From: Lutibacter sp. HS1-25
GTDB lineage: Bacteria > Bacteroidota > Bacteroidia > Flavobacteriales > Flavobacteriaceae
Reading direction: 5' to 3'
NCBI RefSeq assembly: GCF_004121075.1
Contig: NZ_RHLN01000001.1
Location: 124,001 to 188,000, forward strand
Length of the DNA stretch: 64,000 bases
In this document: one piece after another, positions 26,719 to 34,631 of the stretch
Position numbering within the stretch: position 1 is the stretch's first letter
Layout of the letters: each line of letters starts with the position of its first letter
Notes under the pieces: generated by a model
Database searches by the model: none
What the model saw: only the letters and a program-made list of their open reading frames with translations
What the model was told of the DNA's origin: nothing
Position numbers and translations under genes: made by a program

Positions 26719-27039
26719 ATGAATAGCACACGAGTAGAAGAATTAGGAGATAAAATCGTAGAAAAATTAAAGTCTATTTACGATCCAGAGATTCCGGTTG
26801 ATATTTTTGAATTGGGATTAATTTATGATGTTTTTATCAATGAAAACAACGATGTTAAAATATTAATGACCTTAACTTCACCTAATTGTCCGGTTGCAGA
26901 AACTTTACCTATTGAAGTTGAAGAAAAAATAAAAACAATTGAAGAGGTAAACGATGCCGAAGTTGAAATTACTTTTGACCCAACTTGGACGCAAGATATG
27001 ATGAGTGAAGAAGCTAAATTAGAATTGGGTTTTTTATAA
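26719..27039 (+). CDS. DUF59 (MIP18/SufT-like) Fe-S assembly protein
   Basis: 106 residues of the MIP18/PaaD-type fold. Recognisable: KLKSIYDPEIPVDIFELGLIYDV and the reactive-cysteine region MTLTSPNCPVAETLP, then WTQDMMSEEAKLELG at the end. Relatives (SufT, the MIP18 domain of Mrp/ApbC) help mature Fe-S proteins. Its place directly behind sufE fits that role. Cytoplasmic and of normal length. Confidence 0.9.
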   Translation: MNSTRVEELGDKIVEKLKSIYDPEIPVDIFELGLIYDVFINENNDVKILMTLTSPNCPVAETLPIEVEEKIKTIEEVNDAEVEITFDPTWTQDMMSEEAKLELGFL

Positions 27040-27549
27040 ATGAATAACGAAATTGTAAATAGAGTAGCGAATAGCGTACTAAAAACAATTGATCTTGAAG
27101 ATTTTTATCCAAAAGGCGAAAGAACCATTTTGGATATTAAAGGCTGGTTGTTTCATGAACTCATTTTAAAAGAAAATGATTTTCGTGAATATTTAAAAAA
27201 TCACGACTGGAGCCAGTATCAAAATAAATATGTAGCATTAACCTGCTCGGCAGATGCTATTATACCTTCTTGGGCATTTATGCTTATTTCAACCTATCTT
27301 AATTTATATGCCAAAAAAGTAGTAGTTGGAGACCTTGTAAATCTAGAAACTTCTATTTTTCAAGATATTATTAATACTTTTTCTGTTGAAGAATTTATTG
27401 GAAAACCTGTTATTATTAAAGGGTGTGCAAATAAACCAATTCCTGAAACAGCCTACATTCAATTAATTGAAAAATTACAGCCAGTAGTAAAATCAATTAT
27501 GTTTGGTGAAGCCTGTTCATCAGTACCTTTATTTAAACAAAAAAAGTAA
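27040..27549 (+). CDS. DUF2480 family protein
   Basis: 169 residues. It begins at the base after the preceding stop, so translation is probably coupled. It matches the DUF2480 pattern seen in Bacteroidota (DLEDFYPKGERTILDIKGWLFHELILKE, LTCSADAIIPSWAFMLISTYL, GCANKPIPETAY, FGEACSSVPLFK). There is no signal peptide. Two conserved cysteines at the end (GCANK and GEACSSVP) and the link to sufE and DUF59 suggest a role near Fe-S or sulfur chemistry. The function is not established. Confidence 0.88.
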   Translation: MNNEIVNRVANSVLKTIDLEDFYPKGERTILDIKGWLFHELILKENDFREYLKNHDWSQYQNKYVALTCSADAIIPSWAFMLISTYLNLYAKKVVVGDLVNLETSIFQDIINTFSVEEFIGKPVIIKGCANKPIPETAYIQLIEKLQPVVKSIMFGEACSSVPLFKQKK

Positions 27550-27588
27550 CTTCTTATCCTTTTTTATTTATAAAAAAGTCTCAAATAG

Positions 27589-27596
27589 TATATTTG
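27589..27596 (+). promoter_or_regulatory. Candidate -7 box for the first DUF3078 gene
   Basis: TATATTTG fits TAnnTTTG and lies 27 bases before the ATG at 27624. No clear -33 TTTG. Confidence 0.55.
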
Positions 27597-27623
27597 TAGC
27601 TTACAATTAAACACTTAAATATT

Positions 27624-28493
27624 ATGAAAAAAAGAATTCTATTAGTTTTAACACTATTGTGCTTTACATTTGTTTTTGCACAAGAAAAAGAAAAAGACAC
27701 CACTTATTGGTCTAAGTCAGGAAAAATAACATTTTTATTCAACCAATCTGCTTTTTCAAATTGGGTAGCTGGTGGCGACAATAGTATTGCTGGAAATATT
27801 ACAGGTAATTACGAATTTAATTACAAAAAAAACAATCTTACTTGGAACAATAGAATTGATGCAGCTTATGGTTTGTCAAAAACTGGAGATGCAGATTATA
27901 CACGTAAAACCGATGACAACATTCAATTAAATTCATTAATCGGTAATAAATTAAAAGGATATTGGAGTTATTCATTCTTTTTGAATTTTAAAACACAATT
28001 TGCAAAAGGTTATAAATACAGTAAAGATGATCTTGGTATTGAAACTAGAGAAAAGTACACTAATTTTATGTCGCCAGGATATTTGGCTTTTGGTCCAGGT
28101 TTTCTTTGGGAAAAAAGTGAAAACTTTAAATTTAACTTATCACCAGTAGCAGCGCGTTTTACTTTTGTTGACAAAAATTTCACCTTACCTAATAACGCTT
28201 ATTTTGGGGTAGATGAAGGTAAAAGCTCTCTTTTTGAACTAGGTGCTAGAGCATCTGGTTATGCTAAATTTACATTATTTGAAAATGTTGTTATGGAAAA
28301 CGCCATTGCTTTGTATTCAAATTATTTAAACAAACCGCAAAATGTTGATATAGATTATACCATGAATATAAATATGAAAATCAACAGTTTTTTATCTACA
28401 AATTTAACTTTTCAAACTATTTATGATGACAATGCTTATGCTGGTTTTCAAATTAGAGAAGTATTTGGTTTAGGAATTAATTACATATATTAA
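27624..28493 (+). CDS. DUF3078 outer-membrane protein (first copy)
   Basis: 289 residues with a signal peptide (MKKRILLVLTLLCFTFVFAQ). The body alternates aromatic and polar residues as in a beta-barrel and ends in an aromatic (NYIY), as outer-membrane proteins often do. The block FLFNQSAFSNWVAGGDNSIAGN is the DUF3078 signature of Bacteroidota. The function is unknown. It is followed by a terminator and then by a clear paralogue. Confidence 0.88.
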   Translation: MKKRILLVLTLLCFTFVFAQEKEKDTTYWSKSGKITFLFNQSAFSNWVAGGDNSIAGNITGNYEFNYKKNNLTWNNRIDAAYGLSKTGDADYTRKTDDNIQLNSLIGNKLKGYWSYSFFLNFKTQFAKGYKYSKDDLGIETREKYTNFMSPGYLAFGPGFLWEKSENFKFNLSPVAARFTFVDKNFTLPNNAYFGVDEGKSSLFELGARASGYAKFTLFENVVMENAIALYSNYLNKPQNVDIDYTMNINMKINSFLSTNLTFQTIYDDNAYAGFQIREVFGLGINYIY

Positions 28494-28514
28494 GTCAAGT
28501 TTTTTACCAATATC

Positions 28515-28562
28515 AAAAAATCATTATTTAAACATTATTGTATTAAATAATGATTTTTTTTT
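28515..28562 (+). terminator. Terminator after the first DUF3078 gene
   Basis: A perfect 17-bp AT-rich stem (AAAAAATCATTATTTAA and its complement) with an 11-base loop, ending in a T run. Confidence 0.8.
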
Positions 28563-28655
28563 GAGATTTACTCATTTATGTTACATTTATAATCAATATT
28601 TCTATTGTTTGGTATAATATTTGTTAATTTTAGCATTTTATTTAACAAATTATTA

Positions 28656-29549
28656 ATGAAGACCAAACTTTTAACCTTACTATTTATCTCTAGTGCTATT
28701 TTAACAACTTTTGCGCAAAAAAAAGATTATATAAATAAGGAAGGATGGACGAATATTGGGAAATTCACCTTTTTATTTAATCAATCTGCTTTTTCAAATT
28801 GGGCTTCTGGAGGTGATAATACCATAGCTGGTAATGCAACTGTAAATTATACTTTAAACTTTAAAAAGGAAAAATTTATTTGGAACAATAAATTAATTGC
28901 TAATTATGGTTTAACCAAAAGTGAAAACACTGATTTTCCTAAAAAAACAAATGATGGTGTTATGATCAATACAATGATTGGTTATGATGCAGAAAATAAT
29001 TGGTTTTACTCGTTTTTTATAAATTTTAAAACACAATTTACCAAAGGGTATAAATATAAAAAAGTTGATGGTGTTGAAACCCGTACTTTGTATACAGAAT
29101 TTATGTCTCCAGGTTATGTTTTGGTTGGACCTGGTATGCTTTGGGAAAAAAGTAAAGATTTAAAAATTAACTTAGCACCTGCAACATCTAAATTTGTGTA
29201 TGTAAATCCAGATCTTACTTTGCCAAACGAAGGCTATTTTGGGGTTGAGGAAGGAGAAAGATTGCGTTATGAGATAGGTTTTAGTGCATCTTTAATTTAT
29301 AAGTTTAAAATTATGGATAACATAACTATGGATAATGCTTTGGCTTTTTTCTCTAATTACATAGACAATCCACAAAATGTAGATGTCAATTATTTAATGG
29401 ATATAGATATGAAAGTTAATAAGTATTTTACAGCCAATTTTCTTTTTCAAACAGTATACGACAACAATGCGTATGGCGGTTTTCAAATGCGCGAAGTTAT
29501 AGGAATTGGTATTAATTATAATTTTGAACATTCGAGTCAAAAAATCTAA
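28656..29549 (+). CDS. DUF3078 outer-membrane protein (second copy)
   Basis: The start is placed at the ATG at 28656 because it gives a normal signal peptide (MKTKLLTLLFISSAILTTFAQ); an ATG at 28605 in frame would add 17 unlikely residues. 297 residues. It shares with the first copy the FLFNQSAFSNWASGGDNTIAGN block, FKTQFTKGYKYKK, EFMSPGYV and a matching C-terminal half, so the pair is a tandem duplication. The stop is 13 bases before the next gene, so it may be co-transcribed with the PepSY-type protein. Confidence 0.87.
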   Translation: MKTKLLTLLFISSAILTTFAQKKDYINKEGWTNIGKFTFLFNQSAFSNWASGGDNTIAGNATVNYTLNFKKEKFIWNNKLIANYGLTKSENTDFPKKTNDGVMINTMIGYDAENNWFYSFFINFKTQFTKGYKYKKVDGVETRTLYTEFMSPGYVLVGPGMLWEKSKDLKINLAPATSKFVYVNPDLTLPNEGYFGVEEGERLRYEIGFSASLIYKFKIMDNITMDNALAFFSNYIDNPQNVDVNYLMDIDMKVNKYFTANFLFQTVYDNNAYGGFQMREVIGIGINYNFEHSSQKI

Positions 29550-29562
29550 ATCGTAAATACAA

Positions 29563-30075
29563 ATGAAAAATAAATCTTTTCAAAATTATATGAGAATTTT
29601 TCACCGTTATTTAGGCTTTTTCTTAGCCGGAATTATGGCAGTTTATGCATTTAGTGGCGTAATACTTATTTTTAGAGATACCGATTTTTTGAAAACTGAA
29701 AAAATTGTTGAAAAAAATTTGAAGCCAAATCTAAACACAACCGAATTAGGAAGTGCACTTAAAATAAGAAATTTTAAAACGGATAAAGAAGAAAATAATA
29801 TTGTTTATTTTAACAAAGGAACATACAATCTTGAAACCGGAGATGTAAAATATACTTCAAAAGAGTTGCCTTTTGTAATCAAAAAATTTATCGATTTACA
29901 CAAAGCTACCTCCAAATCTCCTTTGTATTTTCTAAACATTTTCTTTGGTGTATCGTTGTTATTTTTTGTAATATCTTCACTTTTAATGTTTAAGCCAAAA
30001 AATAAAATATTTAAAGAAGGTATTTACATTGGAATTGTAGGAATTGTCTTTACAATTATCATTCTATTCATTTAG
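29563..30075 (+). CDS. Small PepSY-associated-type membrane protein
   Basis: 170 residues. A helix at about 14-36 (HRYLGFFLAGIMAVYAFSGVILIF) has the pattern of PepSY-associated membrane proteins. It is followed by an extracytoplasmic segment of about 80 residues and two more helices (about 123-143 and 149-169). PepSY-TM proteins are often linked to iron uptake or reductase systems, but no such neighbours are seen. It is followed by a hairpin terminator. I am fairly sure of the type but not of any role. Confidence 0.7.
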   Translation: MKNKSFQNYMRIFHRYLGFFLAGIMAVYAFSGVILIFRDTDFLKTEKIVEKNLKPNLNTTELGSALKIRNFKTDKEENNIVYFNKGTYNLETGDVKYTSKELPFVIKKFIDLHKATSKSPLYFLNIFFGVSLLFFVISSLLMFKPKNKIFKEGIYIGIVGIVFTIIILFI

Positions 30076-30130
30076 TTACTGTAGTATTATTTCTTAAAAA
30101 TTTTTAATACCCTTTTTCATTTTATCAAAA

Positions 30131-30166
30131 AGAATCGACTCCTTAAAAAGTCGGTTCTTTTTTTTG
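30131..30166 (+). terminator. Terminator after the PepSY-type gene
   Basis: A 10-bp stem (AGAATCGACT/AGTCGGTTCT, one G-T pair) with an 8-base loop and then a T run. Confidence 0.8.
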
Positions 30167-30179
30167 CTTAAAAGCTGTA

Positions 30180-30210
30180 TTCATAGATAAAAAAAGGCAG
30201 TTTGTTGATT
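30180..30210 (+). promoter_or_regulatory. Paired 9-mer element A (putative LytTR operator)
   Basis: TTCATAGAT (30180-30188), a 12-base spacer, then TTTGTTGAT (30201-30209) followed by T. It is the same arrangement as elements B and C. A degenerate -7-like TATTTC lies 27 bases after it. The ATG of the Spy-like gene is at 30292. Confidence 0.65.
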
Positions 30211-30291
30211 CTTATTTTTAGCTACTGTAAACTTGTATTTCTTTGAGTAAATATTTAAAAATCAATATAATAATATTAAAAACTTCACATT

Positions 30292-30702
30292 ATGAAATTT
30301 AAAATGAACAAAATATGGAAATTAATGCTTGTAGCATTGGTAATTACTACAAGTGCATTTGCACAACAAAGAGGACAGCAAGGTGGTAAACAAGGTGGCG
30401 GTCAACAAGGTCCACCTGCATTGCCAACAGCTAAGGAAATTAAAACAATGGTAAGTGACTTATCAAGCGAGATTTTATTATCAGACGAACAACAAAAAAA
30501 AGTATTAAAACTGTACACTTCACATTTTGAACAAGTTGAAAGTAAAACAAAATCTGGAAGACCTGATAGAAGTGAAATGGAAGCATTGAAAAAAGATTTT
30601 GAAAATAATGTAAAAGCTGTTTTAACTGAAGATCAGCAAAAATTATTTGCAGAATACCAAAAGAAAAAGAGTAAAAAGGAAAGACCTCAAAGAAAAAATT
30701 AA
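30292..30702 (+). CDS. Small exported Spy/CpxP-like protein
   Basis: 136 residues: a signal peptide (cleaved near TSAFAQQ), a Gly/Gln-rich segment (about 27-45) and two helices with SSEILLSDEQQKKVLKLYTSHFEQ and VLTEDQQKLFAEYQKKK. The L-T/S-x-E/D-Q-Q pattern resembles the LTxxQ motif of Spy/CpxP periplasmic chaperones. The tail is very basic. An in-frame ATG at 30304 is an alternative start. It has its own terminator, but the regulatory element in front of it is shared with the VTC and CotH units, so it is likely co-regulated with them. Confidence 0.78.
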   Translation: MKFKMNKIWKLMLVALVITTSAFAQQRGQQGGKQGGGQQGPPALPTAKEIKTMVSDLSSEILLSDEQQKKVLKLYTSHFEQVESKTKSGRPDRSEMEALKKDFENNVKAVLTEDQQKLFAEYQKKKSKKERPQRKN

Positions 30703-30728
30703 TTAAAGTGGTTTGTTTGGTTACTATC

Positions 30729-30770
30729 CGCTTATCATAAACATACAGTTTTGATAAGCGAATTTTTTTT
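30729..30770 (+). terminator. Terminator after the Spy-like gene
   Basis: A 9-bp stem (CGCTTATCA/TGATAAGCG) followed by AATTTTTTTT. Confidence 0.85.
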
Positions 30771-30790
30771 CAACCTTTTTTAAAGGTTAA

Positions 30791-30821
30791 TTCATTGATA
30801 AAATAAGCCAGTTCATTGATT
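30791..30821 (+). promoter_or_regulatory. Paired 9-mer element B (putative LytTR operator)
   Basis: Two perfect copies of TTCATTGAT (30791-30799 and 30812-30820) are separated by 12 bases (AAAATAAGCCAG), a 21-base repeat period or two helical turns. A TAnnTT-like -7 begins 26 bases after it. The ATG of the VTC-type gene is at 30864. Confidence 0.75.
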
Positions 30822-30863
30822 TTCTTTTTTCTCAAGCCTTAATACTAGTTTCTTTACTTCATT

Positions 30864-31613
30864 ATGAAACAACAAATAGCACATATTGTAAATAATTTAG
30901 ATCTTATTTCTTTAAGCGAAATGGAGGCAGTTTCTTTAATGAAAAGAACAGATACAAAATTTGTAATACATCAAAAACAATTAATTGATGTGTTAGAAAG
31001 TATTAAAAACCAATACAAAGTTCTTGAAATTAATGGAAATAGGCTTTTAACCTATTCATCACTATACTTTGATACTGAAAATAAAAAATTTTACCACGAC
31101 CACCATAATGGTAAAATAAACAGAACAAAAGTAAGAATGCGTAAGTATATGGAATCCAATAGTTGCTTTCTTGAAATTAAACAGAAAGACGGAAAAGGTA
31201 AAACCACAAAATCGAGAATACAAATCAATGATTTTGAAACAGATTTACCTCAAGATTTAATAGATTTTATTAACAGTAAAATCAATAAAAAAATGAACTT
31301 AAAACCAATTATATGGAACAAATTTAACCGAATTACACTGGTGAATAAATATGCACTGGAACGACTTACCATAGATTTAAATCTTGAGTTTGAAATGAAT
31401 GCTAACTCAAAAACATTTAACAACTTGGCAATTATTGAAGTTAAACAGCAACGTTTGGATCGTACTTCACCAGTAGTAAAATCCCTAAAAGAAAAAGGTA
31501 TAAACCCTTATAGCATTAGTAAATATTGTATTGGAATGACCAACATATACCCAAATTTAAAATACAATAGCTTTAAATGTAAAATATTAAAACTTAACAA
31601 AATAACAGCTTAA
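30864..31613 (+). CDS. Polyphosphate polymerase (VTC) domain protein
   Basis: 249 residues forming one VTC/triphosphate-tunnel domain. Seen are MKRTDTKFVIHQKQL (basic and acidic tunnel residues), YFDTENKKFYHDHHNGKINRTKVRMRKY, FLEIKQKDGKGKTTKSR, ERLTIDLNLEF and LAIIEVKQQRL. The paired Lys/Arg and Glu/Asp residues that line the tunnel of the yeast Vtc4 catalytic domain are retained, so nucleotide-dependent polyphosphate synthesis or a related phosphoryl reaction is plausible. There is no membrane helix; it should work with the DUF4956 membrane protein that begins 12 bases later. The substrate is not proved by sequence. Confidence 0.9.
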   Translation: MKQQIAHIVNNLDLISLSEMEAVSLMKRTDTKFVIHQKQLIDVLESIKNQYKVLEINGNRLLTYSSLYFDTENKKFYHDHHNGKINRTKVRMRKYMESNSCFLEIKQKDGKGKTTKSRIQINDFETDLPQDLIDFINSKINKKMNLKPIIWNKFNRITLVNKYALERLTIDLNLEFEMNANSKTFNNLAIIEVKQQRLDRTSPVVKSLKEKGINPYSISKYCIGMTNIYPNLKYNSFKCKILKLNKITA

Positions 31614-31625
31614 AACCAATACCCA

Positions 31626-32222
31626 ATGGAATTCTTAGACATCCCTTTTTTTGACGATGATTTTTTTAAAATGATCTTTAGATTTGCACTTAATTTTATA
31701 TTCTTAACCGTTATTATTCGGTTTATCTATTACCCCGATTCAAAAAGAAAAGATTACGTTTTTACCTATTATTTAATTAGCACCATTGTATTTTTCTTAT
31801 GCTTCACACTAAAAAAATATGAAATGGATATTGGAATGGCATTGGGTCTTTTTGCTGTTTTTGGAATTATTCGCTACAGAACAAATCCTATTGATATTAA
31901 AGAAATGACTTATTTATTTGTTGTTATAGGTATTTCAATAATGAATTCTTTGGTTAACAAAAAAATGAGTTATGCTGAAGTTATTTCAGCAAATGCAATT
32001 ATAATTTTAGTACTTATTCTTATCGAAAAATATTGGGCTTTAAAACAGGTGGTTTCTAAATCTATTGTGTATGAAAATATTGAAAATATCAAACCTGAAA
32101 ATTATGAATCTTTAAAATCTGATCTAGAGAAAAGAACAGGATTGCAAATAAATAAAGTAACCATTGGCGATGTAGATTTTTTGAAAGATACCGCAAAGGT
32201 AACCATCTACTATTTTAATTAA
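31626..32222 (+). CDS. DUF4956 membrane protein
   Basis: 198 residues with about four to five helices (roughly 15-34, 44-60, 68-85, 95-112 and 117-135) and a cytoplasmic tail with an alpha/beta pattern. The block FGIIRYRTNPIDIKEMTYLF between helices is the DUF4956 hallmark. Genes of this family repeatedly stand beside VTC-domain and CotH genes in bacteria, which suggests a membrane partner, perhaps a channel or anchor for the polymer made by the VTC enzyme (inference). Spacing to neighbours is 12 and 11 bases, so one operon. Confidence 0.88.
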   Translation: MEFLDIPFFDDDFFKMIFRFALNFIFLTVIIRFIYYPDSKRKDYVFTYYLISTIVFFLCFTLKKYEMDIGMALGLFAVFGIIRYRTNPIDIKEMTYLFVVIGISIMNSLVNKKMSYAEVISANAIIILVLILIEKYWALKQVVSKSIVYENIENIKPENYESLKSDLEKRTGLQINKVTIGDVDFLKDTAKVTIYYFN

Positions 32223-32233
32223 CCCCTTTAATA

Positions 32234-32938
32234 ATGAATAAAAAAATAGCACTTATAGTATTGGTTTTTGCTCTTTTGTCTTTTCATAAAAACTATGCGC
32301 AAGACGAAGGTTTAAACGATTGGGAAAGCTGGAATTCAATAGGAATTCAATACAAATTAAACAAAAAATGGTCTTTTGAATTGGATCAAAATATAAGATT
32401 TAAAGAAAATATTTCGGAAATAGATAATTATTTTACACAACTGGGAGCTGAATATCATATTACAAAACATTTTAAAGTTGGTGCTGGTGCTAGGTACATT
32501 AGTAAAAATGATAATACAGGTAAAATTCAAGGATACGATGATTATTTTAGGTTTCATTTAGACGCTATGTATAAACATAAAATCCAAGATTTTATTTTAG
32601 AATACAGGTTGCGTTATCAAAATAAAAATGAATTAGGTGTAAGTTCTTCGGAAGGAGATTACGCCAACCAACACCTTCGATTTAAAGCAAGTGTTGGTTA
32701 TAATATTAAAAACTGGAAATTAGATCCTGAAGTTTCTGCAGAACTATTTAATCATTTTGAAAAAGGAGAAACTAATGGTTTTGACAGGTATAGAATTACC
32801 ATTGGAACTGAATACAATATGAAAAAATACGGAAAAGTTAAATTGTACTATCGATACAAAAAACAGCTAAATGAGACCTTTCCTGAAACCAAAAATATTG
32901 TAGGGCTAAAATATACCTATACCATTAAAAATAATTAA
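32234..32938 (+). CDS. DUF2490 outer-membrane beta-barrel protein
   Basis: 234 residues with a signal peptide (ends near KNYAQDEG). The rest is amphipathic beta-strands with alternating aromatic residues (NKKWSFELDQNIRFKE, HFKVGAGARYIS, FILEYRLRYQNK, VKLYYRYKKQ), typical of DUF2490 barrels. It is the third gene of the VTC operon and places part of the system in the outer membrane. The exact role is unknown. No terminator follows; the next regulatory element begins 41 bases after its stop. Confidence 0.82.
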   Translation: MNKKIALIVLVFALLSFHKNYAQDEGLNDWESWNSIGIQYKLNKKWSFELDQNIRFKENISEIDNYFTQLGAEYHITKHFKVGAGARYISKNDNTGKIQGYDDYFRFHLDAMYKHKIQDFILEYRLRYQNKNELGVSSSEGDYANQHLRFKASVGYNIKNWKLDPEVSAELFNHFEKGETNGFDRYRITIGTEYNMKKYGKVKLYYRYKKQLNETFPETKNIVGLKYTYTIKNN

Positions 32939-32979
32939 ACCTAGTTTTCACAACAAACAATAGCTGCCAATAAAACCAG

Positions 32980-33010
32980 TTGGTAGATAAAATTCACCAA
33001 TTCATTGATT
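32980..33010 (+). promoter_or_regulatory. Paired 9-mer element C (putative LytTR operator)
   Basis: A degenerate first half TTGGTAGAT (32980-32988), a 12-base spacer (AAAATTCACCAA), then a perfect TTCATTGAT (33001-33009) followed by T. A TATTTTAC -7-like word starts 30 bases after it. The CotH gene ATG is at 33079. Confidence 0.65.
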
Positions 33011-33078
33011 GCTTTTTCAAAAAAGACTGAAAACCGATTATTTTACCAATATAAAACACCTATTAAATTAAGAATCTT

Positions 33079-34539
33079 ATGAAAAACCCACGTATTAAAA
33101 TTTCAATCTTTCTGTTTATAGCATCTGCATTTTTGTTAATAAATTGCTCAAATGATGAAGCTAGTGAAAATGAAGACACAACGCCTGAAACAGGAGTCAC
33201 TCCGGTTCTTGAAGATACCGATTTTGTGCCAACCGATTGGACTACAGAAACGCATAGTAAAGATGCCGACCCAAATTTTGCCGAAGTTTTTAGCAACACT
33301 GAAGTGAAACGATTAGATTTTGTGATTTCAGCAGCAAACTGGAATGTAATGTTAAATGATATGACCAATTTATACGGAACTTTTGGAGCATCAAGTGGTG
33401 GTCCTGGTGGTGGACCAGGTGGCGGTCCTGGTGCAGGAGGTGGAACAAGTTTTACTGATGAAGATCCAGTTTTTGTTCCAGGATCTGTTTTTTACAATGG
33501 CAAAGAATGGTATAAAGTGGGTTTACGCTTTAAAGGAAACTCTAGTTTAAAAAGTTCTTGGGAAGCAGGAGTCTTAAAATTAGCTTTTAAATTAGATTTT
33601 GATGAATATGAAGATGATTATCCACAAATAAAAAATCAACGTTTTTATGGCTTTAAAAAGTTTAGCTTAAAAAATAATTATGGTGATAAATCTATGCTAA
33701 GAGAAAAAGTAACTGCTGAAATATTTAAAAATGCGGGTTTAGCAGTTTCAAATACGGCATTTTATACTTTGTATGTTGATCACGGAAATGGACCAGAATA
33801 TTTTGGGTTGTACACCTTGGTTGAAGAAGTTGATAATACTGTTATTAAAACTCAATTTTCTAGTGACAATGGTAACTTATACAAGCCCGAAGATTACGGA
33901 TCAAGTTTTGCCTACGGAACTTTTAATGAAGATGGTTTTGAGAAAAAAACCAATGAAGATGAAGCAGATTGGACAGATATTAAAAGCTTATTTACAGCAT
34001 TGCATGCAACCACACGAACAAGCGACCCAGCAACTTGGAGAACCAACTTAGAAGCTGTTTTAGATGTAGATACGTTTTTAAATTATTTAGCTGTAAACAC
34101 GGTTGTACAAAACTGGGATACCTACGGAAGAATGGAACACAATTATTATTTATACAACAATCCAGATAACAACCTGCTAACTTGGATTCCTTGGGATAAC
34201 AATGAAGCATTACAAGATGGTAAACAAGGCGGTTCGTTAAATCTAAACTTCTCTGACCTTAGCAGTGGCGATTGGCCATTAATTGAATATTTATACGATG
34301 ATGAGGTTTACAAAGCTAAGTACGATGCCTATGTTAAAGCAACAATTGATGGGCCTTTTAAAACAAGTTACATACAAGGTGTTTACGATACGTACTCCAA
34401 TTTAGTTGAACCTTACGCAACAACCGAAATACCTGGTTATACATTTTTAAATAGCAATGGCGATTTTTATTCTGCTATTTCAACACTTAAATCACACGCA
34501 ACAAGTCGTTCAACGGCTGCACAAAACTATTTAGATTAG
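33079..34539 (+). CDS. CotH-kinase family lipoprotein
   Basis: 486 residues. A lipoprotein signal peptide with the lipobox LINC is followed by an acidic linker. Residues about 104-122 are a Gly/Pro-rich loop (GGPGGGPGGGPGAGGG). The CotH domain follows, with WYKVGLRFKGNSSLK, KKFSLKNNYGDKSMLREKVTAEIF, GLYTLVEEVDNT, VNTVVQNWDTYGRMEHNYYLY and the probable metal-binding WIPWDNNEAL. CotH proteins are atypical secreted protein kinases first known from Bacillus spore coats. The lipid anchor puts this one in the periplasm or on the outer membrane. It has its own copy of the paired element and its own terminator, so it is a separate unit in the same regulon. Confidence 0.9.
   Translation: MKNPRIKISIFLFIASAFLLINCSNDEASENEDTTPETGVTPVLEDTDFVPTDWTTETHSKDADPNFAEVFSNTEVKRLDFVISAANWNVMLNDMTNLYGTFGASSGGPGGGPGGGPGAGGGTSFTDEDPVFVPGSVFYNGKEWYKVGLRFKGNSSLKSSWEAGVLKLAFKLDFDEYEDDYPQIKNQRFYGFKKFSLKNNYGDKSMLREKVTAEIFKNAGLAVSNTAFYTLYVDHGNGPEYFGLYTLVEEVDNTVIKTQFSSDNGNLYKPEDYGSSFAYGTFNEDGFEKKTNEDEADWTDIKSLFTALHATTRTSDPATWRTNLEAVLDVDTFLNYLAVNTVVQNWDTYGRMEHNYYLYNNPDNNLLTWIPWDNNEALQDGKQGGSLNLNFSDLSSGDWPLIEYLYDDEVYKAKYDAYVKATIDGPFKTSYIQGVYDTYSNLVEPYATTEIPGYTFLNSNGDFYSAISTLKSHATSRSTAAQNYLD
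33387..33446 (+). repeat. GGTGGTCCTGGT-type repeat coding a Gly/Pro loop in the CotH protein
   Basis: Short imperfect repeats encode GGP units. This patch is GC-richer than the surrounding sequence and likely varies in length between strains. Confidence 0.65.
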
Positions 34540-34551
34540 TTAAGTTTTAAT

Positions 34552-34598
34552 ATCTTTGTTTATACTGCTTATTTTTTGGTATAAACAAAGATTTTTTT
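34552..34598 (+). terminator. Terminator after the CotH gene
   Basis: A perfect 14-bp stem (ATCTTTGTTTATAC and its complement) with a 13-base loop, then a T run. Confidence 0.88.
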
Positions 34599-34631
34599 GT
34601 TAAAAAACAAATATGCTATTCACTCACAAAA

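Noticed and set aside
27557-27579. AT-only hairpin after DUF2480 as terminator
   Set aside because: The stem is purely A/T with a 2-base loop and would be unstable.
28605-28655. Earlier ATG for the second DUF3078 protein
   Set aside because: It adds 17 residues before a complete signal peptide, and the same bases look like promoter sequence.
31225-31234. ATCAATGAT inside the VTC gene, resembling half of the paired element
   Set aside because: It is a single copy within coding sequence with no partner 21 bases away.
34540-34631. A fourth paired TTCATTGAT element upstream of the LytS-type kinase
   Set aside because: I looked for it because autoregulation would be expected. Only the CotH terminator and AT-rich sequence are present.
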